Source of the DNA: Salinibacterium sp.
GTDB taxonomy: Bacteria > Actinomycetota > Actinomycetes > Actinomycetales > Microbacteriaceae
Reading direction: 5' to 3'
NCBI GenBank assembly: GCA_015234465.1
Contig: JADGNA010000016.1
Coordinates: 1-64,000, forward strand
Length of the DNA: 64,000 nucleotides
Position numbers and translations under genes: made by a program. The notes below the pieces were generated by a model. That model saw only the letters and a list, made by a program, of their open reading frames with translations. It was not told where the DNA came from and made no database searches. This document shows, one piece after another, positions 25,756 to 34,512 of the stretch; the first letter of the stretch is position 1; every line of letters begins with the position of its first letter.

Positions 25756-26774
25756 GCCGTCCTCCCCTCGGGTGCCGACCAGCCGGTGAGCGAGTTGACC
25801 CGACTGAGGGCGCGGTCGATGCCGTCGAGCAGCCGATCGAGGTCGGGGAGGAAGTGCTCCTCGAGCCGCGACGCGGGGTAGGGCACGTCGTGCCCCGTCA
25901 CGCGCACGGGCGCCGAATGCAGGTGCTCGAAACAGCGCTCTGTGACGCTCGTGGCGATCTCGGCACCGAGTCCCCCGAACTGCTGCGCCTCATGGGTGAC
26001 GACGAGTCGCCCCGTTCGGCGCACGGATGCCTCGACCGTCTCGAAGTCGACGGGCGAGAGCGAACGGAGGTCGACGACCTCGACCGAGACGCCCTCATCC
26101 GAAGCGGCCACGGCAGCATCGATCGCCGTCGCGACGAGCGGGCCGTAGGCGACGAGCGTGACATCCGTCCCCTCCATCACCACCCGAGCGCTGTCGAGCG
26201 GGGGCGCCGACTGCATCGAATCCTCCACCTCGCCCTTGACCCAATACCGGCGCTTGGGCTCGAAGAAGATCACGGGGTCGTCGCTCGCGACCGCCTGGCG
26301 CACCATCCAGTGGGCGTCCTGCGGGTTCGAGCAGGTGACGACGCGGAGCCCCGAGGTGTGGGTGAAGTAGGCCTCGGGCGACTCCGAGTGGTGTTCGACC
26401 GCCCCGATGCCGCCGCCATACGGCACACGCACCGTGATCGGCATGCGCACGACCCCGCGGGTGCGGTAGTGCAGCTTGGCCACCTGGGCCACGATCTGGT
26501 CGAAGGCCGGGTAGATGAAGCCATCGAACTGGATCTCGACGACGGGACGATAGCCGCGATAGGCGAGGCCGACCGCCGTGCCCAGGATCCCCGCCTCGGC
26601 GAGCGGGGTATCCATGACACGGTCGGCACCGAAGTCGCGCTGCAGGCCGTCCGTCACGCGGAACACGCCGCCGAGGCGGCCGATGTCCTCCCCCATGATC
26701 ACGACGCGATCGTCCTCGGCGAGGGCGTGGCGCAGTCCCGAGGTGATCGCGGAGGCGAGGGTGAGCTCGGTCAT
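25752..26774 (-). CDS. bkdB: branched-chain 2-oxoacid dehydrogenase E1 beta subunit
   Basis: E1beta pairs with E1alpha to decarboxylate 2-oxo acids with thiamine diphosphate. The 340-aa sequence begins MTELTLASAITSGLRHALAEDDRVVIMGEDIG and shows DTPLAEAGILGTAVGLAYRGYRPVVEIQF, the cofactor-proximal glutamate region, then HHSESPEAYF and FEPKRRYW, which favour branched-chain over pyruvate enzymes. The C-terminal transketolase domain has EVVDLRSLSPVDFETV and THEAQQFGGLGAEIA. ATG at 26774 overlaps the E1alpha stop (ATGA), so I set the start there and not at longer in-frame options. Confidence 0.92.
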   Translation of the reverse strand: MTELTLASAITSGLRHALAEDDRVVIMGEDIGRLGGVFRVTDGLQRDFGADRVMDTPLAEAGILGTAVGLAYRGYRPVVEIQFDGFIYPAFDQIVAQVAKLHYRTRGVVRMPITVRVPYGGGIGAVEHHSESPEAYFTHTSGLRVVTCSNPQDAHWMVRQAVASDDPVIFFEPKRRYWVKGEVEDSMQSAPPLDSARVVMEGTDVTLVAYGPLVATAIDAAVAASDEGVSVEVVDLRSLSPVDFETVEASVRRTGRLVVTHEAQQFGGLGAEIATSVTERCFEHLHSAPVRVTGHDVPYPASRLEEHFLPDLDRLLDGIDRALSRVNSLTGWSAPEGRTA

Positions 26775-27937
26775 GCCTCCTCCCCGCCCTCGAACATCGC
26801 GAGATACGCCTCGTACTGGCTCCTCTGCCGGTGCAGCCACGCGGTCGGCTCGGTGTAGACGTGGTCGAAGAGCGTGAGCGCCTCGGGGTCTGGCTGGGAG
26901 ACGCAGGCGGCCCGCATAGCTGCGGCCGTCGCATCCGCCGTCTCCTTCACCGCGGCGCGATGCGCGTCACCCAACACGCCGAGCTGCTCGAGGTGCCGCT
27001 CGAGCCTGTCGATCGGGTCCTTCGCGGCCCACTCCTCGCGCTCGAGGGGGTCCACATAGCGGCCCGGGTCATCGGATGTCGTGTGCGGCCCCATGCGATA
27101 GGTCACCGCCTCGATCCACGACGGGCCGTCGCCCGAGCGTGCGCGCTCGAGCGCCCAGCGCGTCGCCGCCATGACCGCGATCACGTCGTTGCCGTCGACG
27201 CGCATGCTCGGGATGCCGAAGCCCGGAGCACGATCCGCGAGCGGCCGGCGAGCCACGAGTCCGACGGGCTCCGAGATCGCCCAATGGTTGTTCTGGCAGA
27301 AGAACACGACGGGCGCGGAGTAGGTCGCGGCGAAGACCATGGCCTCGTTGACGTCGCCCTGGCTCGTCGCGCCGTCGCCGAAGTAGGCGATCGCCGCCGA
27401 GTCGACCCCGTCCTTGGCGCAGCCCATCGCGTACCCGGTCGCGTGGAGCGTCTGCGCCCCGATGATGATCGCCGGTGGCGCCATGCCGAACTCGAAGGGG
27501 TTCCACCCGGATGCCGCCGTGCCGCGCCACATCGGCATGATCGTGTCGATCGCGATGCCCCGGCAGTACGCGACGGCGTGCTCGCGATAGCTCGTGAACA
27601 CGAAGTCGTCGGAACGCAGTGCCCTCGCCGAGCCGACCTGCGCAGCCTCCTGGCCGAGTAGGGGTGGCCAGAGGCCCAGCTGGCCCTGCCGTTGCAGCGC
27701 CACGCCTTCCGTGTCGATGCGGCGCACCGTCACCAGGTCCTCGTGCAAGGCGAGCAAGCGCTCGGGCGTGAGATCGGCGACGAAGTGGTCGAGGGAAGGA
27801 TTCGGATGCCGTGTGCCATCCGGGGCGAGCATCGTGACGAGCTGCTCCCCCGGCCGCTGGAGCCTCGCGGGCTCAACGTGCGCGCCGCCGGATGCGGCGT
27901 CGACCTCGCGGCTGGAACTGACAACGACGGAACTCAT
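26771..27937 (-). CDS. bkdA: branched-chain 2-oxoacid dehydrogenase E1 alpha subunit
   Basis: This is the thiamine-diphosphate-binding E1alpha subunit, 388 aa. GQEAAQVGSARALRSDDFVFTSYREHAVAYCRG is the family's substrate-side block. The TPP motif runs from GDGATSQGDVNEAM to the paired Asn in VVFFCQNNHWAIS, spacing normal. The phosphorylation-loop equivalent YRMGPHTTSDDPGRY is conserved. The ATG at 27937 has GAGGAGG upstream. It is the first of three overlapping genes (E1alpha-E1beta-E2). E3 (lipoamide dehydrogenase) is not in the window and is probably shared with other complexes elsewhere. Confidence 0.93.
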   Translation of the reverse strand: MSSVVVSSSREVDAASGGAHVEPARLQRPGEQLVTMLAPDGTRHPNPSLDHFVADLTPERLLALHEDLVTVRRIDTEGVALQRQGQLGLWPPLLGQEAAQVGSARALRSDDFVFTSYREHAVAYCRGIAIDTIMPMWRGTAASGWNPFEFGMAPPAIIIGAQTLHATGYAMGCAKDGVDSAAIAYFGDGATSQGDVNEAMVFAATYSAPVVFFCQNNHWAISEPVGLVARRPLADRAPGFGIPSMRVDGNDVIAVMAATRWALERARSGDGPSWIEAVTYRMGPHTTSDDPGRYVDPLEREEWAAKDPIDRLERHLEQLGVLGDAHRAAVKETADATAAAMRAACVSQPDPEALTLFDHVYTEPTAWLHRQRSQYEAYLAMFEGGEEA

Positions 27938-28020
27938 GCTGCCTCCTCGACCGGTGCCGACCGCAGCAGGTGAGCCATGGCGGGCACGATCCTCCCGGCT
28001 CGGGCTTGTGGCTCGAGCCG

Positions 28021-28040
28021 ACCGGGCCACTCTGCCCGGT
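28021..28040. promoter_or_regulatory. ACCGGGC-N6-GCCCGGT dyad in divergent bkdA / FAD-dehydrogenase promoter region
   Basis: A perfect 7-bp inverted repeat with a 6-nt spacer lies in the 253-bp gap between two divergent genes, 84 bp from bkdA and 151 bp from the flavoprotein gene. It cannot be a terminator for either gene, so it may be an operator. I see no other structure in this gap. Confidence 0.35.
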
Positions 28041-28190
28041 GAACGCGACGCTACGCATGAGCGGCCCAGAAATCAAGGACCGCACTCAAGCACCGCTTTC
28101 AAGCATCCGTGTCGTCACGCGACGCCGGAGTGCACCGCACGCTATCGTGGGGCGCAATCGAGCGACTCATCGCCCCGGAGGGACCAACGG

Positions 28191-29864
28191 ATGCCGCAGC
28201 CCCACGCACCTTCGCACCTCGCCGCAGACGCGATCGTGATCGGCGCGGGACTCGCCGGCCTCGTTACCGCGGCCGAGCTCCTGGAGGCGGGGCGTTCCGT
28301 CATCGTGCTGGAGCAGGAGCCCGAGGCGAGCCTCGGCGGGCAGGCGTGGTGGGCGTTCGGCGGTCTCTTCCTCATCGACTCGCCGGAGCAGCGGCGCCTC
28401 GGAGTGCGCGACAGCCTCGAACTGGCGCGGCAGGACTGGTATGCGAGCGCGGGCTTCGACCGAGACGATGAAGACCTGTGGGCACGGCGCTGGGCCGATG
28501 CCTACCTCGAGTTCGCGGCAGGTGAGAAGCGGGCGTGGCTGCACGGCATGGGCGTGCGCTGGTTCCCCGTCGTCGGCTGGGCGGAACGCGGTGGCGGCAC
28601 CGCCATGACGCACGGCAACTCGGTGCCGCGGTTCCACATCACCTGGGGCACGGGTCCCGGTGTCGTCGCGCCGTTCATCGCCCGAGTCCGGGCGGCGCAG
28701 GCGACGGGTCGCGCGACGCTCGCCTTCCGGCACCGGGTTGACGAACTCATCGTGGAGGACGGCGCCGTCGTGGGAGCCCGCGGCGCCGTGCTGACGCCCG
28801 ACCCGGCGGCCCGGGGTGCGGCGAGCGGCCGCGGGGTCGCCGGGGAGTTCGAGGCGCGAGCGACATCCGTCATCGTCGCTTCCGGCGGCATCGGCGGCAA
28901 CCACGACATGGTGCGTGCGCAGTGGCCCGCACGACTCGGCACTCCCCCCGAGCACATGCTCTCCGGTGTGCCAGCACACGTCGACGGCCGGATGCTCGCC
29001 ATCAGTGAGCGCGCGGGCGGACGCCTCGTGAACGGCGACCGCATGTGGCACTACGTGGAGGGCATCGAGAACTGGGATCCCGTCTGGGCGCGGCACGGCA
29101 TCCGTATCCTCCCCGGGCCTTCCAGCATCTGGCTGGATGCGACGGGCAAGCGCCTGCCGACGCCGCTCTTTCCCGGCTTCGACACCCTCGGCACCCTCGA
29201 GCACCTGAGGAAGACCGGTCACGACCACAGCTGGTTCGTGCTGACGCAGAAGATCATCGAGAAGGAGTTCGCGCTCTCGGGCAGCGAGCAGAATCCCGAC
29301 CTCACGGGCAAGGATGTGCCGCTGCTGCTCGAGCGCATCAAGAAGGGTGCCCCCGGGCCGGTCGAGGCCTTCAAGCGCAACGGCGCCGACTTCATCGTCG
29401 CCGACGACCTCGACGAGCTGCTGCGCGGCATGGCCGAGCTCGAGCCGGAGGTTCCCTTCGACGCCGAGCGGGCCCGCGCTGAGATCGTCGCCCGCGACCG
29501 GGAGATGGCCAACGAGTTCACGAAGGACTCGCAGGTGGCCGCCCTGCGCCAGGCGCGCAACTTCAAGGGTGACAAGCTCATCCGGGTCGCGAGCCCCCAC
29601 CGCATCCTCGATCCCGCCGCGGGTCCCCTGATCGCCGTGAGGCTGCACGTGCTCACCCGCAAGAGCCTTGGCGGCCTGCAGACCGACCTCTCGGCGCGCG
29701 TGCTCGGCGCCGATGGGGCGCCCGTGCCGGGGCTCTATGCGGCCGGGGAGGCAGCCGGCTTCGGCGGCGGTGGCATGCACGGCTACCGTTCGCTCGAGGG
29801 CACATTCCTCGGCAGCTGCCTGTTCAGCGGGCGCGTCGCGGGGCGTGCTGCGGCCGGAGCCTGA
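28191..29864 (+). CDS. FAD-binding dehydrogenase (succinate/fumarate/ketosteroid dehydrogenase flavoprotein family)
   Basis: This 557-aa flavoprotein has a Rossmann FAD site, AIVIGAGLAGLVTAAELLEAGRSVIVLEQEPEAS, at about 13-46, followed by LGGQAWWAFGGLFLI. A second FAD segment, ATSVIVASGGIGGNHDMV, lies near 225. The C-terminal GLYAAGEAAGFGGGGMHGYRSLEGTFLGSCLFSGRVAG is the typical end of this family. It resembles 3-ketosteroid delta-1 dehydrogenase-like proteins that oxidise alkanoic or steroid-like substrates, but the substrate is not predictable. ATG at 28191 is chosen because GGAGGG precedes it and the Rossmann domain begins soon after. Its stop abuts the ABC ATPase stop. Confidence 0.88.
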   Translation: MPQPHAPSHLAADAIVIGAGLAGLVTAAELLEAGRSVIVLEQEPEASLGGQAWWAFGGLFLIDSPEQRRLGVRDSLELARQDWYASAGFDRDDEDLWARRWADAYLEFAAGEKRAWLHGMGVRWFPVVGWAERGGGTAMTHGNSVPRFHITWGTGPGVVAPFIARVRAAQATGRATLAFRHRVDELIVEDGAVVGARGAVLTPDPAARGAASGRGVAGEFEARATSVIVASGGIGGNHDMVRAQWPARLGTPPEHMLSGVPAHVDGRMLAISERAGGRLVNGDRMWHYVEGIENWDPVWARHGIRILPGPSSIWLDATGKRLPTPLFPGFDTLGTLEHLRKTGHDHSWFVLTQKIIEKEFALSGSEQNPDLTGKDVPLLLERIKKGAPGPVEAFKRNGADFIVADDLDELLRGMAELEPEVPFDAERARAEIVARDREMANEFTKDSQVAALRQARNFKGDKLIRVASPHRILDPAAGPLIAVRLHVLTRKSLGGLQTDLSARVLGADGAPVPGLYAAGEAAGFGGGGMHGYRSLEGTFLGSCLFSGRVAGRAAAGA

Positions 29865-30656
29865 TCAGGCGGGCTGCACCGCCGGCGCCATGCTGGGCAG
29901 CGCGTCGAAGACCGCGATGGGCCGGCCAGCCAGTTCGTGCACCTCGATGGGGGTGTCGAACACCTCGGTCAGGATGTCGTCGCGCATGATCTCGGCCGCC
30001 GTGCCGCTGTGGAGGATGCATCCGTCACGCATCGCGATGATGCGATCGGAGTAGGCCGCCGCGATGTTGATGTCGTGCACGATGATGACGATCGTCTTGC
30101 CGAGTTGGTCGGCCGCATCGCGAAGCCTGCGCATCATGAGTACGGCGTGCTTCATGTCGAGGTTGTTGAGCGGCTCGTCGAGCAGCACATACTCGGTGTC
30201 CTGCGCGAGCACCATGGCGACGAAGGCGCGCTGGCGCTGCCCGCCGGAGAGCTGGTCGAGGAAGCGGTCGGCGAGTGGCTCGAGCCCCAGGAACTCGAGT
30301 GCGGAGTCGACGTGCTCGCGGTCGGCAGCCGTCAGGCGACCCTGCGAGTGGGGGAAGCGCCCGTACCCGACGAGTTCGCGCACGGTGAGCCTCGCCGTGA
30401 CGTGATTCTCCTGCCGCAGGATCGACATCATCTTGGCGAGGTCACGCGACTTGGCCGCCTGCACGTCGAGTCCACCGACCGAGACCTCCCCCGTCGTGGG
30501 CTCGAGGAGGCGCCCGATGACGGTCATGAGCGTCGACTTGCCTGCCCCGTTGGGGCCGACGAGCGAGGTGATGCCGCCCTTCTCGATCTGTCCCGTGACG
30601 GGGCCGAGCACGGTGTCGTCGCCGTAGGACTTCGTGACGTCGGAGATCGTGATCAC
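29865..30656 (-). CDS. iron-siderophore ABC transporter ATP-binding protein
   Basis: This 263-aa ATPase powers siderophore import. Walker A is GPNGAGKST at about 35-43, the Q-loop is in LRQENHVTARLTV, the signature LSGGQRQR is near 137, Walker B is YVLLDEP, and the H-loop is IIVHDINIA. It resembles FepC/YclP-type ATPases. The start is GTG at 30656, overlapping the permease stop by 4 nt (GTGA), better than the long in-frame extension. It is last in a four-gene operon: substrate-binding protein, permease, permease, ATPase. Its stop codon meets the convergent flavoprotein stop within a 12-bp palindrome (29859-29870). Confidence 0.94.
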   Translation of the reverse strand: MITISDVTKSYGDDTVLGPVTGQIEKGGITSLVGPNGAGKSTLMTVIGRLLEPTTGEVSVGGLDVQAAKSRDLAKMMSILRQENHVTARLTVRELVGYGRFPHSQGRLTAADREHVDSALEFLGLEPLADRFLDQLSGGQRQRAFVAMVLAQDTEYVLLDEPLNNLDMKHAVLMMRRLRDAADQLGKTIVIIVHDINIAAAYSDRIIAMRDGCILHSGTAAEIMRDDILTEVFDTPIEVHELAGRPIAVFDALPSMAPAVQPA

Positions 30657-31690
30657 AGGGTTCCCTTTCGCAGGATCAGGATGAGGAAGAGGATGCCGCC
30701 GCCGAACTCGATGATGACGCTGAGCATCCCTGAGGCGTAGAAGATGTGCTGCAGCACGAACTGGCCCACGACGAGCGTCGTGAGGCCAACGAGGAACGTC
30801 ATGGGCATGACGTAGGCATGCTTGTGCGTGCCAGTGAACTGGTACGACAGGATCGCGACGACGAAGCCGAAGAAGGTCATCGGCCCGACGAGGGCCGTCG
30901 ACAGCGCGACGAGGAGCGCGATGACGATGAGCATGAGGGTGAGCTCGCGCTTGTAGGAGATGCCGAGGTTCGTGGCGGTCTCCCTGCCAAGCAGCAGGGT
31001 GTCGAGGCGGTGGCGACGCTGCCACAGGAACAGCGCCACGAGCACGCAGATGCCGGCCGCGATCGGCAGGTATCCCGCCTCGACGTTGCTCATGCGACCG
31101 AAGAGCCTCGTCGAGAGCAGGTCATAGTCGGTGGGATCGAGCAGGCGCTGCACGAAGGTGCTGAGGCTGTCGAAGGCCATGCCGAAGACGACTCCGACGA
31201 GGAGGAGGAGGAAGAGGCTGCCGAAGCGCCCGGAGAAGAGCCAGCGGTAGAGGATCGTGGCGAAGACGACCATGAGTGCCGTCTGCGCGAGGAGCTTCGG
31301 GATGCCCTCCGTCTGCGCCAGCGCCGCTCCCCCGAAGAAGAAGACCATGAGGGTCTGCATGAGCGTGTAGAGGGAGTCGAAGCCCATGATCGAGGGCGAC
31401 AGGATGCGGTTGCTGGTGACGGTGTGGAAGATCACGGTTCCCACGCCCTGCGTGAAGGCAGCGATCGTCATGGCGCCGAGCATCGTCAATCGGCGGTCGA
31501 AGCTGAAGACGAAGGAGCCGCGGATGAAGAGCAGGAGGTAACAGGCGATCGCGATCACGAGGATGCCCGCGGCGAGCAGCAGCCTCGCCTTCGGTGACAG
31601 GGAGGGCAGGCGGCGTGCGCCGCGACGCAGGCGCATCCCCCGGCTGACCCCGGCCGATGCAGCGACCGCCTTCACGTCGGCACTAGACAT
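30653..31690 (-). CDS. iron-siderophore ABC transporter permease (second subunit, YclO-like)
   Basis: This 345-aa FecCD-type permease has about nine membrane spans. Segments such as LLLAAGILVIAIACYLLLFI, GTVIFHTVTSNRILSPSIMGFDSLY and LVALSTALVGPMTFFGFVVAILSYQ match the family, in which the G-P-x-x-F-F/L-G region contacts the ATPase. The start is ATG at 31690, with AGAGGAAGG upstream; an in-frame TTG at 31696 is less likely. It overlaps the first permease by 8 nt. Together with the other permease it would form a heterodimeric channel, as in the petrobactin transporter YclNOPQ of Bacillus, which is the closest described arrangement I can name. Confidence 0.93.
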   Translation of the reverse strand: MSSADVKAVAASAGVSRGMRLRRGARRLPSLSPKARLLLAAGILVIAIACYLLLFIRGSFVFSFDRRLTMLGAMTIAAFTQGVGTVIFHTVTSNRILSPSIMGFDSLYTLMQTLMVFFFGGAALAQTEGIPKLLAQTALMVVFATILYRWLFSGRFGSLFLLLLVGVVFGMAFDSLSTFVQRLLDPTDYDLLSTRLFGRMSNVEAGYLPIAAGICVLVALFLWQRRHRLDTLLLGRETATNLGISYKRELTLMLIVIALLVALSTALVGPMTFFGFVVAILSYQFTGTHKHAYVMPMTFLVGLTTLVVGQFVLQHIFYASGMLSVIIEFGGGILFLILILRKGTL

Positions 31691-32660
31691 GCGCAACCTT
31701 CCTCTGGCGCAGCACGAGGCCGATGAAGAGGGCAGCTCCTACGGCCCCCATGATGACGGAGGCGGGAATCTCCATGGGTGCGACGACCGTGCGACCGACC
31801 AGGTCGCAGGCCAGCAGCAGCCCCGTGCCGATCACGGCGACCCACGGCATGTTCTTGCGCAGGTCATCACCCATGAGCATTGAGACGAGGTTCGGCACCA
31901 CGAGCCCGAGGAAGGGGATGAAGCCCACGACGACGGTCGTGACCCCGGTGGCGACGGCGACCATCATGACACCGAGGAGCACGACGCGGTCGTAGTTCAC
32001 GCCCGCGTTCGTCGCGAGGTCCTTGCCGAGGCCCGCGACCGTGAGCCGGTCCGCGACGAGGAAGGCGAGCGCCGCGATGATCGCGACGACCCAGAGCGGT
32101 TCGTAGAACCCTCGGACGACGTTGCTGAAGCCGCCCGAGCGCCACGCGGTGAGCGCCTGAAGTAAGTTGAAGGTGTTGGCGAGGTAGGTGGTTCCCGCGC
32201 CGACGACCGCACCGAGCATGATGCCGACGAGCGGCACGATGAGCGACGAGCGCGAGGCGAGGCGCCGCAGCACACCCAGGAAGATCGCCGTGCCGATGAA
32301 GGCGAAGACGCACGCGATGAGCATCTTCAGGAGCGGCGGCGCCGAGGGGAAGAGGATGAGCCCGACGAGCATCCCGAGCCCCGACCACTGCGCCGTGCCT
32401 GCGGTCGTGGGTTCGACGAACTTGTTCTGCGTGATCATCTGCATGATCACGCCGGAGATGCTCATCGCGACGGCAGCGAAGATGAGGGCGAGGGTGCGGG
32501 GCACCCTCGAGATGAGGAACATCTCCCACTGCGCGGGATCGGTCACGAGCCCGACCAGCGAGATGTCATAGCCTCCGATGAGGAGTGAGGCCACGACAAG
32601 GGCGCCCGTCCCCACCGCGGTCGCGGTGAGGAGGGCGCGCCTCGTCGTCAGGGAAGTCAC
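31683..32660 (-). CDS. iron-siderophore ABC transporter permease (first subunit, YclN-like)
   Basis: This 325-aa FecCD-family permease has about nine spans. Typical blocks are ISRVPRTLALIFAAVAMSISGVIMQMITQNKFVEPTTAG (the R-x-P-R and G-x-x-x-Q-x-x-x-x-N-P/F region) and VGFIPFLGLVVPNLVSMLMGDDLRKNMP (the coupling-helix segment that touches the ATPase). The start is GTG at 32660, overlapping the substrate-binding protein stop by GTGA. It is second in the operon, and so presumably iron-repressed with it. Confidence 0.94.
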   Translation of the reverse strand: MTSLTTRRALLTATAVGTGALVVASLLIGGYDISLVGLVTDPAQWEMFLISRVPRTLALIFAAVAMSISGVIMQMITQNKFVEPTTAGTAQWSGLGMLVGLILFPSAPPLLKMLIACVFAFIGTAIFLGVLRRLASRSSLIVPLVGIMLGAVVGAGTTYLANTFNLLQALTAWRSGGFSNVVRGFYEPLWVVAIIAALAFLVADRLTVAGLGKDLATNAGVNYDRVVLLGVMMVAVATGVTTVVVGFIPFLGLVVPNLVSMLMGDDLRKNMPWVAVIGTGLLLACDLVGRTVVAPMEIPASVIMGAVGAALFIGLVLRQRKVAHV

Positions 32661-33628
32661 CGGCCGTTGAACGCCGCGACGATCTGCTGGTACACCGTCG
32701 TGTAGGCCTGGATGCCCTCGGTCACGTAGAAGTCGGGCTCGAGGTAGATCACCTGGTCGTCGGTCATGAAGGTCGTCGACTTCCAGGCCTCCTGGGCCTC
32801 GACGACCTGCTTGGCCGGCGTGTACTCGCCCTCGGCCGCGATGGCGTCGCGGTCCATCACGATCATCCAGTCGGGGTTGGCCGCGGCGACCGTCTCGGGA
32901 GCGAGGCCCGAGTCCGCGTGCACCGAATCGGCGTCGAGGTCCTGCTTCGCGAAGGCGTCGACGAGGTCGATCTCGTCGAGGATGCGCGAGAGGCGACCAG
33001 CGCCGTTGTCGATGCGCCCGCCGCTCGAGTTGGCGAGGAACACCGTCTCGCCGTTCGTGAGCTCGGCAGCGCCCTCGGCGGCCTCATCCAGCTCTGCGAT
33101 GAGCTCTGCTGCTTCGTCTTCGCGGTCGAAGATCTGCCCGAGGATCTCGGTCTGCGCACGCAGGCCCGCCACGTAGCCATCCTTGGACTCGTCGGACGGG
33201 GCGATGTCGATCACGGTCGCGATGGAGGAGAGTTCGTCGGTGAAGTCCTGGAAGCGCAAGCCTCCGATGATCAGCTCGGGCTCCGCCTCGCTCACAGCCT
33301 CAAGGTTGGGCTCGCGGTGGCTGCCCGCGTCGAAGATCTCCTCGTCGTCGCTCCAGGCGTCGAAGCCGCTCCGCGGAAGCAGGGGCTTCGGCACGGCGAC
33401 CGGCTCGATACCCCACGAGAGCAGGGTCTGGAAGGCGGTGTTGTCGAGCACGGCAACACGCTCAGGGTTCACGGGAACCTCGACAGCGCCCGTGTTGGTC
33501 TCGATCGTGATCGTTTCGGCGGGGGCCGCGTCATCCGCTGCCTGGCTGTCGGAGGCGCAACCGCCGAGGAGTCCGACTGCGAGCACGGCAACGCCACTGA
33601 GGGCAACGACACTGGTGATTCTGGGCAC
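32657..33628 (-). CDS. siderophore-binding lipoprotein of ABC transporter
   Basis: This 323-aa extracytoplasmic solute-binding protein delivers a ferric siderophore to the permeases. The N-terminal signal ends in a lipobox LLGGC, with Cys24 lipidated. The mature part has the class III binding-protein bi-lobal pattern: TGAVEVPVNPERVAVLDNTAFQTLLSWGIEPV, EPNLEAVSEAEPELIIGGLR, and a rigid helix region before FLANSSGG. It is like YclQ/FatB proteins for catecholate siderophores such as petrobactin. The start is GTG at 33628, with GGAGAG 7 nt upstream. It is the promoter-proximal gene, with an iron box at 33683-33705. Confidence 0.93.
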   Translation of the reverse strand: MPRITSVVALSGVAVLAVGLLGGCASDSQAADDAAPAETITIETNTGAVEVPVNPERVAVLDNTAFQTLLSWGIEPVAVPKPLLPRSGFDAWSDDEEIFDAGSHREPNLEAVSEAEPELIIGGLRFQDFTDELSSIATVIDIAPSDESKDGYVAGLRAQTEILGQIFDREDEAAELIAELDEAAEGAAELTNGETVFLANSSGGRIDNGAGRLSRILDEIDLVDAFAKQDLDADSVHADSGLAPETVAAANPDWMIVMDRDAIAAEGEYTPAKQVVEAQEAWKSTTFMTDDQVIYLEPDFYVTEGIQAYTTVYQQIVAAFNGR

Positions 33629-33682
33629 GATTGAGCTCTCCAGGAAGTGGGGTATTTGACGCCCGGCTTGGGCGCCGATCAG

Positions 33683-33705
33683 AAGGTTAGCATTGCCTAA
33701 CCTAA
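33683..33705 (-). promoter_or_regulatory. DtxR/IdeR-type iron box overlapping the siderophore operon promoter
   Basis: The minus strand reads TTAGGTTAGGCAATGCTAA (33705-33687), matching 16 of 19 positions of the DtxR consensus TTAGGTTAGGCTAACCTAA. The opposite strand gives a second, weaker overlapping box. A TTGGGA (33713-33708) and TAACCT (33689-33684) pair with 18-bp spacing could be the promoter, so bound repressor would block the -10. This predicts repression by iron. Confidence 0.8.
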
Positions 33706-33742
33706 GTTCCCAACCGGAGTGTTCCGCAGCGTGAAACGCGAC

Positions 33743-34426
33743 TCAGCGCTGCAGGGTCCAACCCCGGCGCCGCACGAGGACGTGCCCGCGTGGAGAGCTC
33801 AACCGCGTCCACGGCCCCGTCTCGAACACGCCGACAGGGCCCTCCGCGGGCTCGCCCAGGAACCCGAGCGAGAGCGCACCGAATGCGGCACCGGCGGGCA
33901 CATATTCGAAGCCGGGGATGCCACGACCCCAGACCTCGGAGCGCACCCTGTGCACGAGCTGCTCCCCCGTGCCCGTGGGAATCGCCTCGGCGACCTCCGC
34001 GATGCCCGCACGCGCGGTCGTGTCCAGGTGCTTCGCGTCGACCTCGGCGACCGAGCGCCAGCCCCCGCGGGGCGGAGAGATCGCGGCCCACGTCGCCGTA
34101 TTCACCTGGATGGGCACCCCGACCGTGACGGGAGCCTCACGGTCACGTTCGGCACCCTGGAGGCGCACAAGCCGTTCCACGAGCGAGCGGATGGGAACGA
34201 CGGCGTCGAAGCTCGAGTCGTCATTGAGCGCGAAGGTGCGCAGGCCGAGCACGGTCGGGCTCTCATCGAGCAGTCCGATGGGAAAGATGACGCCCGTGTA
34301 GACGGCAAGCACGCCCGAGCCCGCGATGAGCCGGACCGCGCCGTCCTCGATCCGACTCGCACGGCTCAAGTAGAGGTGCAGGTCGTCGAGGGAGAGGGAA
34401 TCCGCAAGGGTGAAAGTGTTACTCAT
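33743..34426 (-). CDS. conserved protein of unknown function
   Basis: I do not recognise the family. It is a 227-aa soluble protein without a signal peptide. Conserved-looking stretches are LSLDDLHLYLSRASRIEDGAVRLIAGSGVLAVYTG at the N-terminus, SPTVLGLRTFAL, and a C-terminal half with PAGAAFGALSLGFLGEP and WTRLSSPRGHVLVRRRGWTLQR. There are no cysteines or obvious catalytic motifs. It is divergent from tesB with an 86-bp gap and ends 38 bp from the iron box of the siderophore operon. I know similar hypothetical proteins from Microbacteriaceae only as unnamed entries. Confidence 0.75.
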   Translation of the reverse strand: MSNTFTLADSLSLDDLHLYLSRASRIEDGAVRLIAGSGVLAVYTGVIFPIGLLDESPTVLGLRTFALNDDSSFDAVVPIRSLVERLVRLQGAERDREAPVTVGVPIQVNTATWAAISPPRGGWRSVAEVDAKHLDTTARAGIAEVAEAIPTGTGEQLVHRVRSEVWGRGIPGFEYVPAGAAFGALSLGFLGEPAEGPVGVFETGPWTRLSSPRGHVLVRRRGWTLQR

Positions 34427-34512
34427 CGCGGTTCTAAACTACTTGACAGGCTGGGCACCGCATGGCCAGCACCGGCATGCCGGGCAGCAGCGAAAAGGGA
34501 AAACGCCACTCA

